The notes: generated from the letters alone by a model not told the origin. Shown: positions 8,747-16,319, counted from the stretch's first letter. The stretch: 34,353 bases of DNA from DASYML01 sp036399835 (GCA_036399835.1 DASWMI010000148.1:1-34353), one strand, 5' to 3'. A program made the numbers and translations.

Positions 8747-11227
8747 ATGCGCCATTTTCTCGTCTTATCTTTGAGCCTGCTGCTGCTCGCGGCCTTGCTG
8801 TGGCATGGCGGGGCTGCCTCAGATGTTCAAGCAGAGTCCGGCGATAACGATTTTGTCCCCGGACAGTTGCAGGTCAAGCTCGCCGCGTCGTCCGACCTGG
8901 CAGCGGTCGCGGCCCAGTATCATCTTGACCCTGTACCCCTCAGCCAGTTCGGTTCGAGGGCCATCTACCTGCTACGCATCACGGACGGGACTTCAGTTGA
9001 GCAAAAGGCGAGCGCGATGGCAGCCGATGCGCGCGTCGTCTACGCAGAGCCGAACTATCTCTCGAATGCGCCAGAAGGCAGCGGGCAATCGTGGAGCATA
9101 GGACAGTCCTGGAGTATAGGCGGGGATGCGGGGCAATATTCGGCGCAGTGGTTTCCGGGGAAAATCAACCTCGCCACAGCGCAGCAGGTCTCGCGCGGCA
9201 AGGGCGTGACGGTCGCCGTGCTGGATACGGGCGTGGACGCGGGCCATCCGGCGCTCGCGGGTCATCTCGTCGCGGGTTACGATTTTGTTGACATGGACAA
9301 TAATCCGGCTGAAGTCGGAAGCCGCGAGATTGGTCCATACGGGCACGGGACGCACGTCGCAGGCATCCTGGCGCTGGTCGCACCGGAAGCGAAGATTATG
9401 CCCTTGCGTGTGCTGGACCAGCATGGCGTCGGCAACGTCTGGGTCCTGGCCGAGGCGCTCGCTTACGCCGCAGACCCCGACGGCAATCCCGCGACGGACG
9501 ACGGCGCGGATGTCATCAACCTGAGCCTCAGCACACTGCGCCGGACACGGCTTCTCTCGGATTTGCTGAACAGGGTGTGCAGCGATTCTCCGGTAGCAGG
9601 CGAAGACGATTTTCCGCAGGTTGGGAATCAGGGAATCATCGTCGTCGCGGCGGCTGGCAACGGCGGCCAGACGATTCCTACGACCCCGCAGTATCCCGCA
9701 GCCGAGAATATCAACGGGCTGCTGGCCGTCGCCGCCAGCGACCAGTCGGACGCTTTAACGAGTTTTTCGACGCGCGGCTCCTGGATTCGCGTGCTGGCTC
9801 CCGGCGATAAGATTTTGAGCACAGTGCCGGGAGGGCAGTATGCTACCTGGAACGGCACTTCTATGGCTGCGCCGATTGCCGCAGGTGAAGCTGCGCTCAT
9901 GCGCGCGGCGTTCCCGAATCTGAGGAATGACAAACTGGTAGACCATCTGGTCAAAACGTCTGCCCGCGTGGAAGGCACTATACAGGCGCGCGTTGATGCC
10001 GGAGCGGCCCTGACAACCGCGCCCGAAGCAGACGCCACGCCATCGCCCACGCCCAACGCGACGCCCTCGCCCTCTCCCTCTCCCTCGCCGGTCCAGCAAT
10101 CCTTTTGCATCAGCTTTAGCAGCAGCCAGTACAGCATCAGCGAAGGCGCTGGCAGCATCAGTATCACGGTCCTGCGCCGGAGCGCCGCTCAGACTGCTCC
10201 GACTTCGGAAGCGACGGTCGAGTATCAAGTTGAAGACGGGACGGCTGCGAGTCGCGCGGACTTCATGGCTACGCGAGGGACTCTGCATTTCGCTCCGGGC
10301 GAGATGAGCCAGACCTTCATCGTCCCGCTCACAGACGACGCCTACATGGAAAGCGTCGAGACGATCAACCTCGTCTTGAGCGATGCGACCGGAAACCCGC
10401 TCTGTGCTCCGAGCAGCGCGACCCTCTCCATCCTCGATAACGACACGCAGCCGCCGACCGCCAATCCTGATGACGATGCGCGGTTCTTTGTCCGCCAGCA
10501 TTATCTGGACTTTCTCAACCGCGAGGCAGACCCGGGCGGGCTCAATTACTGGACCGAGCGCATCACCGGAAACAGCAGCAACGACCCCAGGCCATGCGCG
10601 ACCGGCGACGATGATTGCGTCCGCCAGCGTCGCATAGGAGTCAGCGCGGCCTTCTTTATCGAAGCCGAATTTCAGGAGACAGGCAATTTTGTCTATCGCT
10701 TTTACAAGGCTTCTCTGGGACGCAGGCCCGTGTATGCGGAGTTCATGCCCGACCGCAGCCGACTGGTGGCGAGCAATAATCTGGAAGCCAACAAGCAGGC
10801 GTTCGCGGACGAGTGGGTGGAAAGACAGGAGTTCGTACAGAGGTATCCAAAGGGATTGACGGGGACGCGGTTGATAGATGCGCTGCTCCAGACGATTCTC
10901 AACAATTCAGGTGTGGACCTCTCAAGCCAGCGCGCGGCCTTGATTAATGACTACAACCTTAACGCGAGCCGCGCACGCCTGGTGCGTATGCTTGCGGATG
11001 ACCAAGCCTTCAAACAGGCCGAGTACAACAAGGCTTTCGTCCTGATGCAATACTTCGGCTATCTGAGGCGCGACCCGGACGAGGGCGGCTATCTCTTCTG
11101 GCTCGACGTGCTCAACAATAAAGTGCCCAACAACTATCGCGGGATGGTCTGCGCCTTTATCACGTCCAGAGAATACCAGGAGCGTTTCAGCTCCGTCTCG
11201 ACACACAGCAACCGCGAGTGTCGTTAA
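8747..11227 (+). CDS. Secreted subtilisin-like (S8) serine protease with Calx-beta and DUF4214 domains
   Basis: 826 residues. A signal peptide covers about 1-29 (hydrophobic LVLSLSLLLLAALL). A propeptide-like region follows to about 105 (DFVPGQLQVKL, VYAEPNYLS). The S8 catalytic triad is complete: Asp160 (VLDTGVD), His200 (GHGTHVAG) and Ser372 (GTSMAAP), with oxyanion Asn305 (AAAGNGG). A Pro/Ser/Thr linker at about 430-450 joins a Calx-beta domain (about 453-565). DUF4214 then runs from about 575 to the end, beginning RFFVRQHYLDFLNREADPGG. DUF4214 and Calx-beta occur on surface or exported proteins, so this is probably an extracellular or surface protease. It lies 358 bases after the TPR-CHAT gene, so a separate promoter is likely. 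A shared pathway with the CHAT protein is a guess from position. Confidence 0.93.
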   Translation: MRHFLVLSLSLLLLAALLWHGGAASDVQAESGDNDFVPGQLQVKLAASSDLAAVAAQYHLDPVPLSQFGSRAIYLLRITDGTSVEQKASAMAADARVVYAEPNYLSNAPEGSGQSWSIGQSWSIGGDAGQYSAQWFPGKINLATAQQVSRGKGVTVAVLDTGVDAGHPALAGHLVAGYDFVDMDNNPAEVGSREIGPYGHGTHVAGILALVAPEAKIMPLRVLDQHGVGNVWVLAEALAYAADPDGNPATDDGADVINLSLSTLRRTRLLSDLLNRVCSDSPVAGEDDFPQVGNQGIIVVAAAGNGGQTIPTTPQYPAAENINGLLAVAASDQSDALTSFSTRGSWIRVLAPGDKILSTVPGGQYATWNGTSMAAPIAAGEAALMRAAFPNLRNDKLVDHLVKTSARVEGTIQARVDAGAALTTAPEADATPSPTPNATPSPSPSPSPVQQSFCISFSSSQYSISEGAGSISITVLRRSAAQTAPTSEATVEYQVEDGTAASRADFMATRGTLHFAPGEMSQTFIVPLTDDAYMESVETINLVLSDATGNPLCAPSSATLSILDNDTQPPTANPDDDARFFVRQHYLDFLNREADPGGLNYWTERITGNSSNDPRPCATGDDDCVRQRRIGVSAAFFIEAEFQETGNFVYRFYKASLGRRPVYAEFMPDRSRLVASNNLEANKQAFADEWVERQEFVQRYPKGLTGTRLIDALLQTILNNSGVDLSSQRAALINDYNLNASRARLVRMLADDQAFKQAEYNKAFVLMQYFGYLRRDPDEGGYLFWLDVLNNKVPNNYRGMVCAFITSREYQERFSSVSTHSNRECR

Positions 11228-11252
11228 TAAAGTCAAGGCGAAAATACAAAAG

Positions 11253-11321
11253 GCGAAAGATAAGAGCGGTCTGGCAGCGATTTTAATAAATTGCCGTCAA
11301 GCCGCACTCTTATCTTTCGTC
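11253..11321. terminator. Probable bidirectional terminator between convergent genes
   Basis: GCGAAAGATAAGAG-CGG and the complementary CCG-CACTCTTATCTTTCGT form a long stem with an A/T-rich centre (TTTTAATAAA). It lies in the 103-base gap between the convergent subtilase (+) and TPR (-) genes. T-rich tracts follow on the plus strand and A-rich tracts precede it, which suits termination in both directions. Part of it (11276-11314) is a diverged inverted copy of 8431-8469. Confidence 0.65.
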
Positions 11322-11330
11322 TTTCTACTT

Positions 11331-12491
11331 TTACCCTTTTGCTTCCAGCCTTTTTTCAAGGGCTTTCAAGCGCGCGAGGCGTTCGTGGATTTCTCGCTGC
11401 CTGTGCGCGCATCGAAGCTGTTCGTCAATCCAGCGCCCGACCTTGAGCGCGGCTTGATAGGAATCGCGCGCCTTCTTTAGCTCAAAGCACGACGCGGCCC
11501 GTTCGCCGTCCCTTTCCGCAAGCGGAAACTCCATATCGAACTCGTCGTCCGATTGGACCAGTCCGGCGGCGATGCGCGCGCGCGCGAGGTGATAGTCGCC
11601 GCGCAGCAGTTGAACACTATAACGGTCGTGTGCGCTCTCAGAGCGGCGCAGACGCATCAAGGGGACGAGCGTCTCCTTTGCGCGCTCATGCTCGCCAGCC
11701 AGCAGCAGGGCACGCACGAGCGCGCAGTTGGCCGCGTAACGAGTCTCGTTCCAGTCCGCAATCGCTATCGTTTGCACTGCGCGGCGCGCCTGGTCCAGAG
11801 CCTTGCGCGTCTCTCTTTCCAGTCGCGCCAGCCTCGATTGCATGATTTGATAAGTCGCGTCTCTGACCCTTGAATTCTTCTCGTTATGCTTGTCCCAGAG
11901 ACGCAGATACTTGTGCGCCTCGGCGGCATCTCTCCGTGCCAGAGAGATGTCAAAGAGAGTCTTGAGATGCGTCGTCGCATAGTGTGCGGGGCAGCCGTTG
12001 CGCCAGAGCGACCAGCCTTCCTGCGCCGCGAGCCGCGCTTCCTGAAACATACCGCGCGTCTCGTAGACCCTCGCGCGCATGTGCATCACCTTGCTGCGCC
12101 AGCTCGCCTCGCCAGAGCTGCGATAGTAGCTCTCAGCCTCCGAGATAACTTTTTCGAGCGTCGGCAGGGTGACGGGCAGGTCCAGGCCGATGTAGACCTG
12201 ATCTCCCATCGTCCCGTAAATACAGCAAGACCTCATGCGACCCTGCTTGCGCTCTTCCGTCAAAGGCGCGAGCGCCGTCAAAGCCTCGCGCAACTTTTCA
12301 AGACCGAGAAACGAGTGGACCATATCGCGGCGCATGATGACCGAATAGCGATTAGCTATGTCTTCATCATCATGCAGCTCGGAGAGCTGCGAGGCGCGCT
12401 CATAAAGCTCCGCGCTCGAAGCATACTGGCCGTTCTCAAACGCAGCCTCCGCCGCGTCATAGAAGTTAAGAATTTCCCTGATTGTTGACAT
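11331..12491 (-). CDS. Tetratricopeptide-like helical protein of unknown function
   Basis: About 386 residues from ATG 12491. A TTG at 12497 would add two residues. GGAG directly abuts the ATG while GGGG sits 6 bases before the TTG, so the start is uncertain. The protein is almost entirely helical with degenerate TPR units (AAFENGQYASSAELYERASQ, TRGMFQEARLAAQEGWSLW, AGEHERAKETLVPLMRL). It has no signal peptide, membrane segment or catalytic motif. It is likely a cytoplasmic scaffold. It is convergent with the subtilase gene and 140 bases downstream of the HSP90-family gene on the same strand, separated by a hairpin repeat. I do not recognise a named family. Confidence 0.75.
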   Translation of the reverse strand: MSTIREILNFYDAAEAAFENGQYASSAELYERASQLSELHDDEDIANRYSVIMRRDMVHSFLGLEKLREALTALAPLTEERKQGRMRSCCIYGTMGDQVYIGLDLPVTLPTLEKVISEAESYYRSSGEASWRSKVMHMRARVYETRGMFQEARLAAQEGWSLWRNGCPAHYATTHLKTLFDISLARRDAAEAHKYLRLWDKHNEKNSRVRDATYQIMQSRLARLERETRKALDQARRAVQTIAIADWNETRYAANCALVRALLLAGEHERAKETLVPLMRLRRSESAHDRYSVQLLRGDYHLARARIAAGLVQSDDEFDMEFPLAERDGERAASCFELKKARDSYQAALKVGRWIDEQLRCAHRQREIHERLARLKALEKRLEAKG

Positions 12492-12529
12492 CTCCAAAAA
12501 ACCCCAAAGTGGAATGATGAATAATCAAA

Positions 12530-12613
12530 GCGGCAGCGATGAACTATCAAATTTGAAGCATCGAATCATCGGTTCGATGGCTCATCTCATCTGTTTTCAT
12601 TTATCGCTGCCGC
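12530..12613. repeat. Intergenic inverted repeat (GCGGCAGCGAT arms)
   Basis: GCGGCAGCGAT (12530-12540) and ATCGCTGCCGC (12603-12613) are a perfect 11-bp inverted pair. ATCGAA/TTCGAT nests inside (12560-12565, 12573-12578). It sits between the HSP90-family gene and the TPR gene, both on the minus strand. The left arm continues into GATGAA, like the other CGATGAA hairpins in this window. Confidence 0.6.
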
Positions 12614-12631
12614 GCTGCCCGCGTCGCCCTC

Positions 12632-14554
12632 CTATCCGATCACGTCCAGCTCTTCGTCGCTCTCGTCGTATTGCAGCACCTTGTCGCGGTCGTCAAGAAT
12701 GAGATCGAAGAGGCGTACCAGTTGGCCGTGTATGGCTTCGGCGTTGGTTTGCGTCAGCATGTTATGCGAATAGAGCAGAGCGCTGTTGTAAATGCCGAGC
12801 AGGATTTCGCGCACGAGGGCGTTGCGGCGATTCTGCAAGACCAGTTTTTGGACCAGCGGGTTGTCGGCGTTGAGCGAGAGAAACTGCGGGCGGCGCTTGC
12901 TCTGCTCAAGGGCTTCGCGCGCAATCTCTTCCATCGTGTTCATCAAGACCATGCTCGTGAGCATGCCCTGAAGCTTCTCTTCAGCCTCGGTTTCCGGCGT
13001 CTGGATGATGACCGCCGGAAGGTCCGCCGGAGAAAAGCGGCGCATCTGTACGCGCACGTTCCCGATTCCGCAGCGATAGAGATGGCCTTCCAGGTCCAGC
13101 TCAAGCTGATGAAACTTTTCCTGCTCGTCCTCTTCCAGACGGCGAAACAGCTCCGGGTCATCGGTTGCGTCGAGCCTTTCCAGATGCACGGTCTCGCTGT
13201 GCCGCCGGGCATACTTCTTCAGCAAGTCCGCCTCAAAGGAATCGCCCGCGTTGATGACCACCCAGCCGCGCGCTTCGGCCAGCCTGTAGAACTGCGTGGC
13301 TGCGCCGCGATAGGCGAAGTAGTAGATTGGCCGCTTCGCGCCCGTCTCTTCGCGCGGAGCGTTGAGGCCCAGATACTGCCTGAGAGACATGCGGCCCTGG
13401 CTCGTCTCGAAGAGGAGCATGTCGGCCACCTTCTCGAAAAAATCGTCGTGATAGTAGGCCATCCCCTTGAGATGATAGTGATGCCAGAGGTTGATCTTCT
13501 CAAACTTTTCGGGGTCGAATTCCGCCAGATAGCTGAGGCGCTCGATGATGATTTCGCCGAGCCGCTCTTGCAGAAACTCGAAAGACGGATGCGTCCGCTG
13601 GATGTTATCGCGCGAGGCCGTCGGCTGAAGGTCGGCAGAGTCTATCACGCCGCGCACGAACTTGGCCCAGGGCGGTAAGAGCGTATTGTCGTTGGCGCGT
13701 ATCAGCATGCGGCGGACGAAGATGTCAACCACGCCCGTCGTGTTGATGTCCGGCATATAGCGGTCTGAGATAAAGAGCGCCCCGCGCGCTTCAAACTCTT
13801 CGCCGATCTCGACCGGAATCACGTCGAGCATCAGGTCCGGATACCTGCGGCTGAGAAAATCCCTGTAAGCCAGCTCTTTAGCCTCGTCCGAGGACCAGAC
13901 CTCCCTGTGCCAGGGCGCATCAATCGCGTTGATTGGTCCAAGCCCGTTGACGCTGATGGGAAACTGTATAAACTCGCAATACTTGATGACCGTCTCCTTC
14001 AAACGCTCTTCATCAAGCATAAAGAGAAAGTCCTGGCCCACAGTGATGACGATCTCGCTCCCAGCATCCTGCTTGCTGTCTGCGTATAACTCGCAATCAA
14101 TCGAGCCGGAGTTGTGCCAGGCAAAGGCTTCCATTGAGCCGACCTTGCGTGTCCGCACGACGACGCGCTCGGCCACGACGAAGGCCGAGAGCATACCTAT
14201 CCCGAACTGGCCGATGAGCTCGAAGGCGATCCGCTCGCCTTGATCCTTGAGCTGCTTTTTGGTCGTGCCAGTGCCGGAGGAACCTATCACGGAGAGAAAA
14301 TCCTTGATGTCCTGCCGGTCCATTCCGATGCCGTTGTCGCGGAAGATGAGCGAGCGCGCCGCCGCGTCAATCGTAATCTCTATCCGCCCGGCGAGGTCTC
14401 TTTCGAGCTTGCGGCGTCGGACGATGCTATCATTGGCGTTCTGGACCAACTCGCGGACGAAGACATCCGGCTCGGAATAGAGATGCTCGGCCAGGAGCTT
14501 GATGAGACCTTCAAAGTTGGTCTCCATCTTGAATTTTTCAGGTTGCATGCTCAT
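12632..14554 (-). CDS. HSP90-family molecular chaperone (divergent HtpG type)
   Basis: 640 residues, the normal HtpG length. The GHKL ATPase motifs are intact: E35-LVQ-N39-ANDS (catalytic Glu, Mg-binding Asn), D73-NGIGM (adenine-binding Asp) and GQFGIGMLSAF (lid/phosphate loop). A middle-domain SADLQPTASRDNIQ carries an Arg in the place of the gamma-phosphate-contacting Arg. The C-terminal third fits the dimerisation domain (NADNPLVQKLVLQN). The family is an ATP-driven cytoplasmic dimer that remodels client proteins. Several signatures differ from classical HtpG (for example HLYSEPDVFVRELVQNANDS), so it resembles the divergent 'HSP90 family protein' group. ATG 14554 follows GGGAG with 7-base spacing. 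The upstream gene on this strand ends 18 bases away, so the two are probably co-transcribed. Confidence 0.9.
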   Translation of the reverse strand: MSMQPEKFKMETNFEGLIKLLAEHLYSEPDVFVRELVQNANDSIVRRRKLERDLAGRIEITIDAAARSLIFRDNGIGMDRQDIKDFLSVIGSSGTGTTKKQLKDQGERIAFELIGQFGIGMLSAFVVAERVVVRTRKVGSMEAFAWHNSGSIDCELYADSKQDAGSEIVITVGQDFLFMLDEERLKETVIKYCEFIQFPISVNGLGPINAIDAPWHREVWSSDEAKELAYRDFLSRRYPDLMLDVIPVEIGEEFEARGALFISDRYMPDINTTGVVDIFVRRMLIRANDNTLLPPWAKFVRGVIDSADLQPTASRDNIQRTHPSFEFLQERLGEIIIERLSYLAEFDPEKFEKINLWHHYHLKGMAYYHDDFFEKVADMLLFETSQGRMSLRQYLGLNAPREETGAKRPIYYFAYRGAATQFYRLAEARGWVVINAGDSFEADLLKKYARRHSETVHLERLDATDDPELFRRLEEDEQEKFHQLELDLEGHLYRCGIGNVRVQMRRFSPADLPAVIIQTPETEAEEKLQGMLTSMVLMNTMEEIAREALEQSKRRPQFLSLNADNPLVQKLVLQNRRNALVREILLGIYNSALLYSHNMLTQTNAEAIHGQLVRLFDLILDDRDKVLQYDESDEELDVIG

Positions 14555-14572
14555 CTTTTTTCTCCCACCCTT

Positions 14573-15022
14573 TTACGCTAAAGGTTTCAGGTCCGGCTCG
14601 ACCCACGCTCGGCGGGCCTCTGCGGACATCAACAGCTCGCGGCTGTAATATTCAAACGGCAGACTCGCGGGACAACGCTCGACCAGCTCGTTAGCGAGCG
14701 AGGCCAGCGTACAATCCGGCAGACTCAAGTTAATCAGATACTCGCGGATGAAGCGCATCCAGAAGAGCGTGATGGTCTCGTGGTAACCGCTCGATTCGGT
14801 CGTCAAGATACCGTTGGCTTCGTTATAACGCTTGATGCCTCTGCGCATCAATTCGACGGCCTCCGCCCATGGGTAGCGCAGGCTATGCCAGAGCGCGACG
14901 GTCAAGTGCGCGCGATGCGTCCATTGTGCTCTGGGCAGTGTACAGAATTTGAAATCGCGTACCAGCGCGAGCACTTCGGCGGCGTTGCGATAACTGCCCG
15001 TCTCCACCTGAGCGACCATCAT
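14573..15022 (-). CDS. Conserved small protein of unknown function
   Basis: 149 residues from ATG 15022. I chose this start because GGAAGGGAG lies 8 bases upstream; the longer frame to 15118 adds residues without a ribosome site. Recognisable patches are WTHRAHLTVALWHSLRYP near the middle and GYHETITLFWMRFIREYL further on. I believe these recur in an uncharacterised bacterial family. No signal peptide, membrane segment or known catalytic motif is seen. His and Glu residues in the two patches could bind metal, but that is a guess. It precedes the HSP90-family gene with an 18-base gap. Its own 5' end lies about 160 bases downstream of the tRNA array on the same strand. Confidence 0.7.
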   Translation of the reverse strand: MMVAQVETGSYRNAAEVLALVRDFKFCTLPRAQWTHRAHLTVALWHSLRYPWAEAVELMRRGIKRYNEANGILTTESSGYHETITLFWMRFIREYLINLSLPDCTLASLANELVERCPASLPFEYYSRELLMSAEARRAWVEPDLKPLA

Positions 15023-15179
15023 AAGCGGCTCTCCCTTCCGCGCTCTTTTGCAGCGCGCTTCAAAAAATCCCCGCGACGAGAGGCACTGTTGCCAGACTTC
15101 GCCGGTCCAATTAGTCAACCTTTCGTCAACAATCGAAGCACCTTGTCAGGTGAAGGAGCGGGCCGACTGGACCAGCATC

Positions 15180-15254
15180 TGGCTGCGGGAGAAGGAGTCA
15201 AACCCACAACTCCGGGTCCAAAATCCGGCGTGTTATCCCTTACACCATCCCGCA
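15180..15254 (-). tRNA. tRNA-Gln(TTG)
   Basis: Acceptor TGCGGGA/TCCCGCA, D-stem GTGT/ACAC, anticodon arm CCGGA-TTTTGGA-CCCGG with one A:C mismatch, G73 and an encoded CCA. The T-loop is TTTGACT, so invariant C56 is replaced by T. It is the last gene of the array in the direction of transcription. Confidence 0.8.
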
Positions 15255-15279
15255 TCAATATTTTCATCCGGACATTTAA

Positions 15280-15374
15280 TCGGGGCAGTGGGACTCGAAC
15301 CCACAACCTCGCGGTAATCTGCCGCTAACACAGGGTATAAGCCTGCTGCTCTGGTCCAGTTGAGCTATGCCCCG
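15280..15374 (-). tRNA. tRNA-Ile(TAT)-like with a long variable arm
   Basis: Acceptor CGGGGCA/TGCCCCG, D-stem GCTC/GAGC, anticodon arm GCAGG-CTTATAC-CCTGT, T-arm GTGGG-TTCGAGT-CCCAC, A73, no encoded CCA. The variable region is about 25 nt with a GCGG/CCGC hairpin, unlike any ordinary Ile tRNA. The anticodon TAT would read AUA. Aminoacylation identity is uncertain. Confidence 0.65.
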
Positions 15375-15411
15375 GAAAGGCCAGGGAAGTCCATCAAGGA
15401 CTTTGAGAAAA

Positions 15412-15487
15412 TCGGCGCGGAAGGGGTCGAACCTTCTACCTCTCGGTTATCATCCGAACGCTCTAGCCTACCGTGAGCTACGCGCCG
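15412..15487 (-). tRNA. tRNA-Ile(GAT)
   Basis: Acceptor CGGCGCG/CGCGCCG, D-stem GCTC/GAGC, anticodon arm TTCGG-ATGATAA-CCGAG, T-arm GAAGG-TTCGACC-CCTTC, A73. Canonical class I shape without encoded CCA. Confidence 0.85.
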
Positions 15488-15539
15488 TGCTTCGATGCCA
15501 GCGCGCTGAGCCTGCGAGCCACACCGCGCTTCAACTCAA

Positions 15540-15612
15540 TTAGCCCGGCGGGACTCGAACCCGCACCCCGCGATTTAAAGGACCGCTGCTCTGCCAATCG
15601 AGCTACGGGCCA
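15540..15612 (-). tRNA. tRNA-Lys(TTT) with C33
   Basis: Acceptor TGGCCCG/CGGGCTA (one G:T), D-stem GCTC/GAGC, anticodon arm GCGGT-CCTTTAA-ATCGC, T-arm GCGGG-TTCGAGT-CCCGC, A73. By symmetry of the loop the anticodon is TTT. Position 33, normally T, is C. Confidence 0.75.
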
Positions 15613-15619
15613 AAATATT

Positions 15620-15695
15620 TGGCTGGCAGAGCCGGAATCGAACCGGCACACTTCTGATTAACAATCAGACGCTCTACCAATTAAGCTATCTGCCA
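15620..15695 (-). tRNA. tRNA-Asn(GTT)
   Basis: Acceptor TGGCAGA/TCTGCCA, anticodon arm TCTGA-TTGTTAA-TCAGA, T-arm GCCGG-TTCGATT-CCGGC, G73 and encoded CCA. Canonical. Confidence 0.9.
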
Positions 15696-15729
15696 ATAAA
15701 ACTCATTGGGTGGACCACTACAGAAAGAT

Positions 15730-15802
15730 TGGTCGCGGGGATTTGAACCTTTGCGATCTCCTGTTGATGAGCCGGGGAAGCCGACATTGCTCCATGCCCG
15801 CG
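15730..15802 (-). tRNA. Shortened initiator-like tRNA (CAT), possibly a pseudogene
   Basis: Begins CGCGGGC-ATGGAGC and ends CCCGCG-A-CCA like an initiator tRNA. The anticodon loop is CTCATCA. The T-arm reads AAAGG-TTCAAAT-CC and then goes straight into the acceptor strand, so about 5 bases of the T-stem are missing. The anticodon stem has two mismatches. A working tRNA is doubtful. Confidence 0.5.
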
Positions 15803-15811
15803 AAAAGAAAC

Positions 15812-15890
15812 TGGCTGCGGCGGCGAGATTTGAACTCGCATCTTTTCGTTTACAAGACGAACGCTCTGGTGGCCTTTGAGCTACGCCGCA
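15812..15890 (-). tRNA. tRNA-Thr(TGT)
   Basis: Acceptor TGCGGCG/CGCCGCA, D-stem GCTC/GAGC, anticodon arm TTCGT-CTTGTAA-ACGAA, T-arm GCGAG-TTCAAAT-CTCGC, G73 and encoded CCA. Confidence 0.87.
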
Positions 15891-15899
15891 ATCATCGAA

Positions 15900-15971
15900 T
15901 GGACCGGGAGGGACTCGAACCCTCACAGGAAGTTTGCAAGGCTTCCATGCAGCCAATTACATCACCAGCCC
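15900..15971 (-). tRNA. tRNA-Ala(TGC)
   Basis: Acceptor GGGCTGG/CCGGTCC contains the G3:T70 pair that AlaRS recognises. Anticodon arm GAAGC-CTTGCAA-ACTTC (one C:A mismatch), T-arm GAGGG-TTCGAGT-CCCTC, A73. Confidence 0.82.
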
Positions 15972-16031
15972 GAAGTTGAAATCGAAACAGACTGTGCGCG
16001 CAGGGCAACGCGGCAGCGAAGCGACAGCCAA

Positions 16032-16101
16032 TCGCAGGAGCCGGAGTCGAACCGACAAAGACCAAGGTTATGAGCCTGACCCGGAGCCGTTCCATCCTGC
16101 G
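16032..16101 (-). tRNA. Shortened Met-type tRNA (CAT)
   Basis: Acceptor CGCAGGA/TCCTGCG and T-arm GTCGG-TTCGACT-CCGGC are intact. The anticodon loop is CTCATAA. The opening CGCAGGATGGAAC resembles initiator tRNAs. The D-arm region is about 5 bases short and the anticodon stem has only three good pairs. With 70 nt it is smaller than a normal tRNA. Confidence 0.6.
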
Positions 16102-16147
16102 CAGAAAACCTTTGCCCCTGGAAAAACTTGTGAACCTGAAAAGCTAA

Positions 16148-16238
16148 AGGCCCGCGGAGGAATCGAACCCCTCGCCATTTCCACCCGACGCTTTTTTTTG
16201 TGGGCCAGTTTAGAAGACTGGTGTCGAGAACGCGGGCC
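16148..16238 (-). tRNA. Aberrant tRNA-Arg(TCT)-like gene without a D-arm
   Basis: Acceptor GGCCCGC/GCGGGCC (8 bp if extended), perfect anticodon arm CCAGT-CTTCTAA-ACTGG, T-loop TTCGATT with four good stem pairs. Only about 9 nt separate acceptor and anticodon stem, so there is no room for a D-arm. About 32 nt with an A8 run fill the variable region. The discriminator is T. It may be a decayed gene or an unusual tRNA form. Confidence 0.5.
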
Positions 16239-16262
16239 GTCAAAGATATTTGAGAAAAAGAG

Positions 16263-16313
16263 ACGATGAAAGATGAAGGATAAACAATGAATCAATAGCG
16301 ATTCATTCATCGT
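16263..16313. repeat. Hairpin repeat between tRNA genes
   Basis: ACGATGAA (16263-16270) pairs with TTCATCGT (16306-16313), and AATGAATC/GATTCATT (16286-16293, 16300-16307) nests inside. It has the same CGATGAA ends as the hairpins at 3657 and 17286. It separates the Val(TAC) and Arg(TCT)-like genes. Confidence 0.55.
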
Positions 16314-16319
16314 TCTCGA

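Noticed and set aside
12671..13678. 335-codon plus-strand open frame
   Set aside because: Complement of the HSP90-family gene, which has all its family motifs on the minus strand.
15023..15118. Longer N-terminus for the small gene at 14573-15022
   Set aside because: No ribosome site before 15118, whereas GGAAGGGAG lies correctly before ATG 15022.
16148..16238. Selenocysteine tRNA reading of the aberrant Arg-like gene
   Set aside because: An 8-bp acceptor and long variable region are suggestive. However, the anticodon is TCT rather than TCA, and the extended D-arm of bacterial tRNA-Sec is missing.
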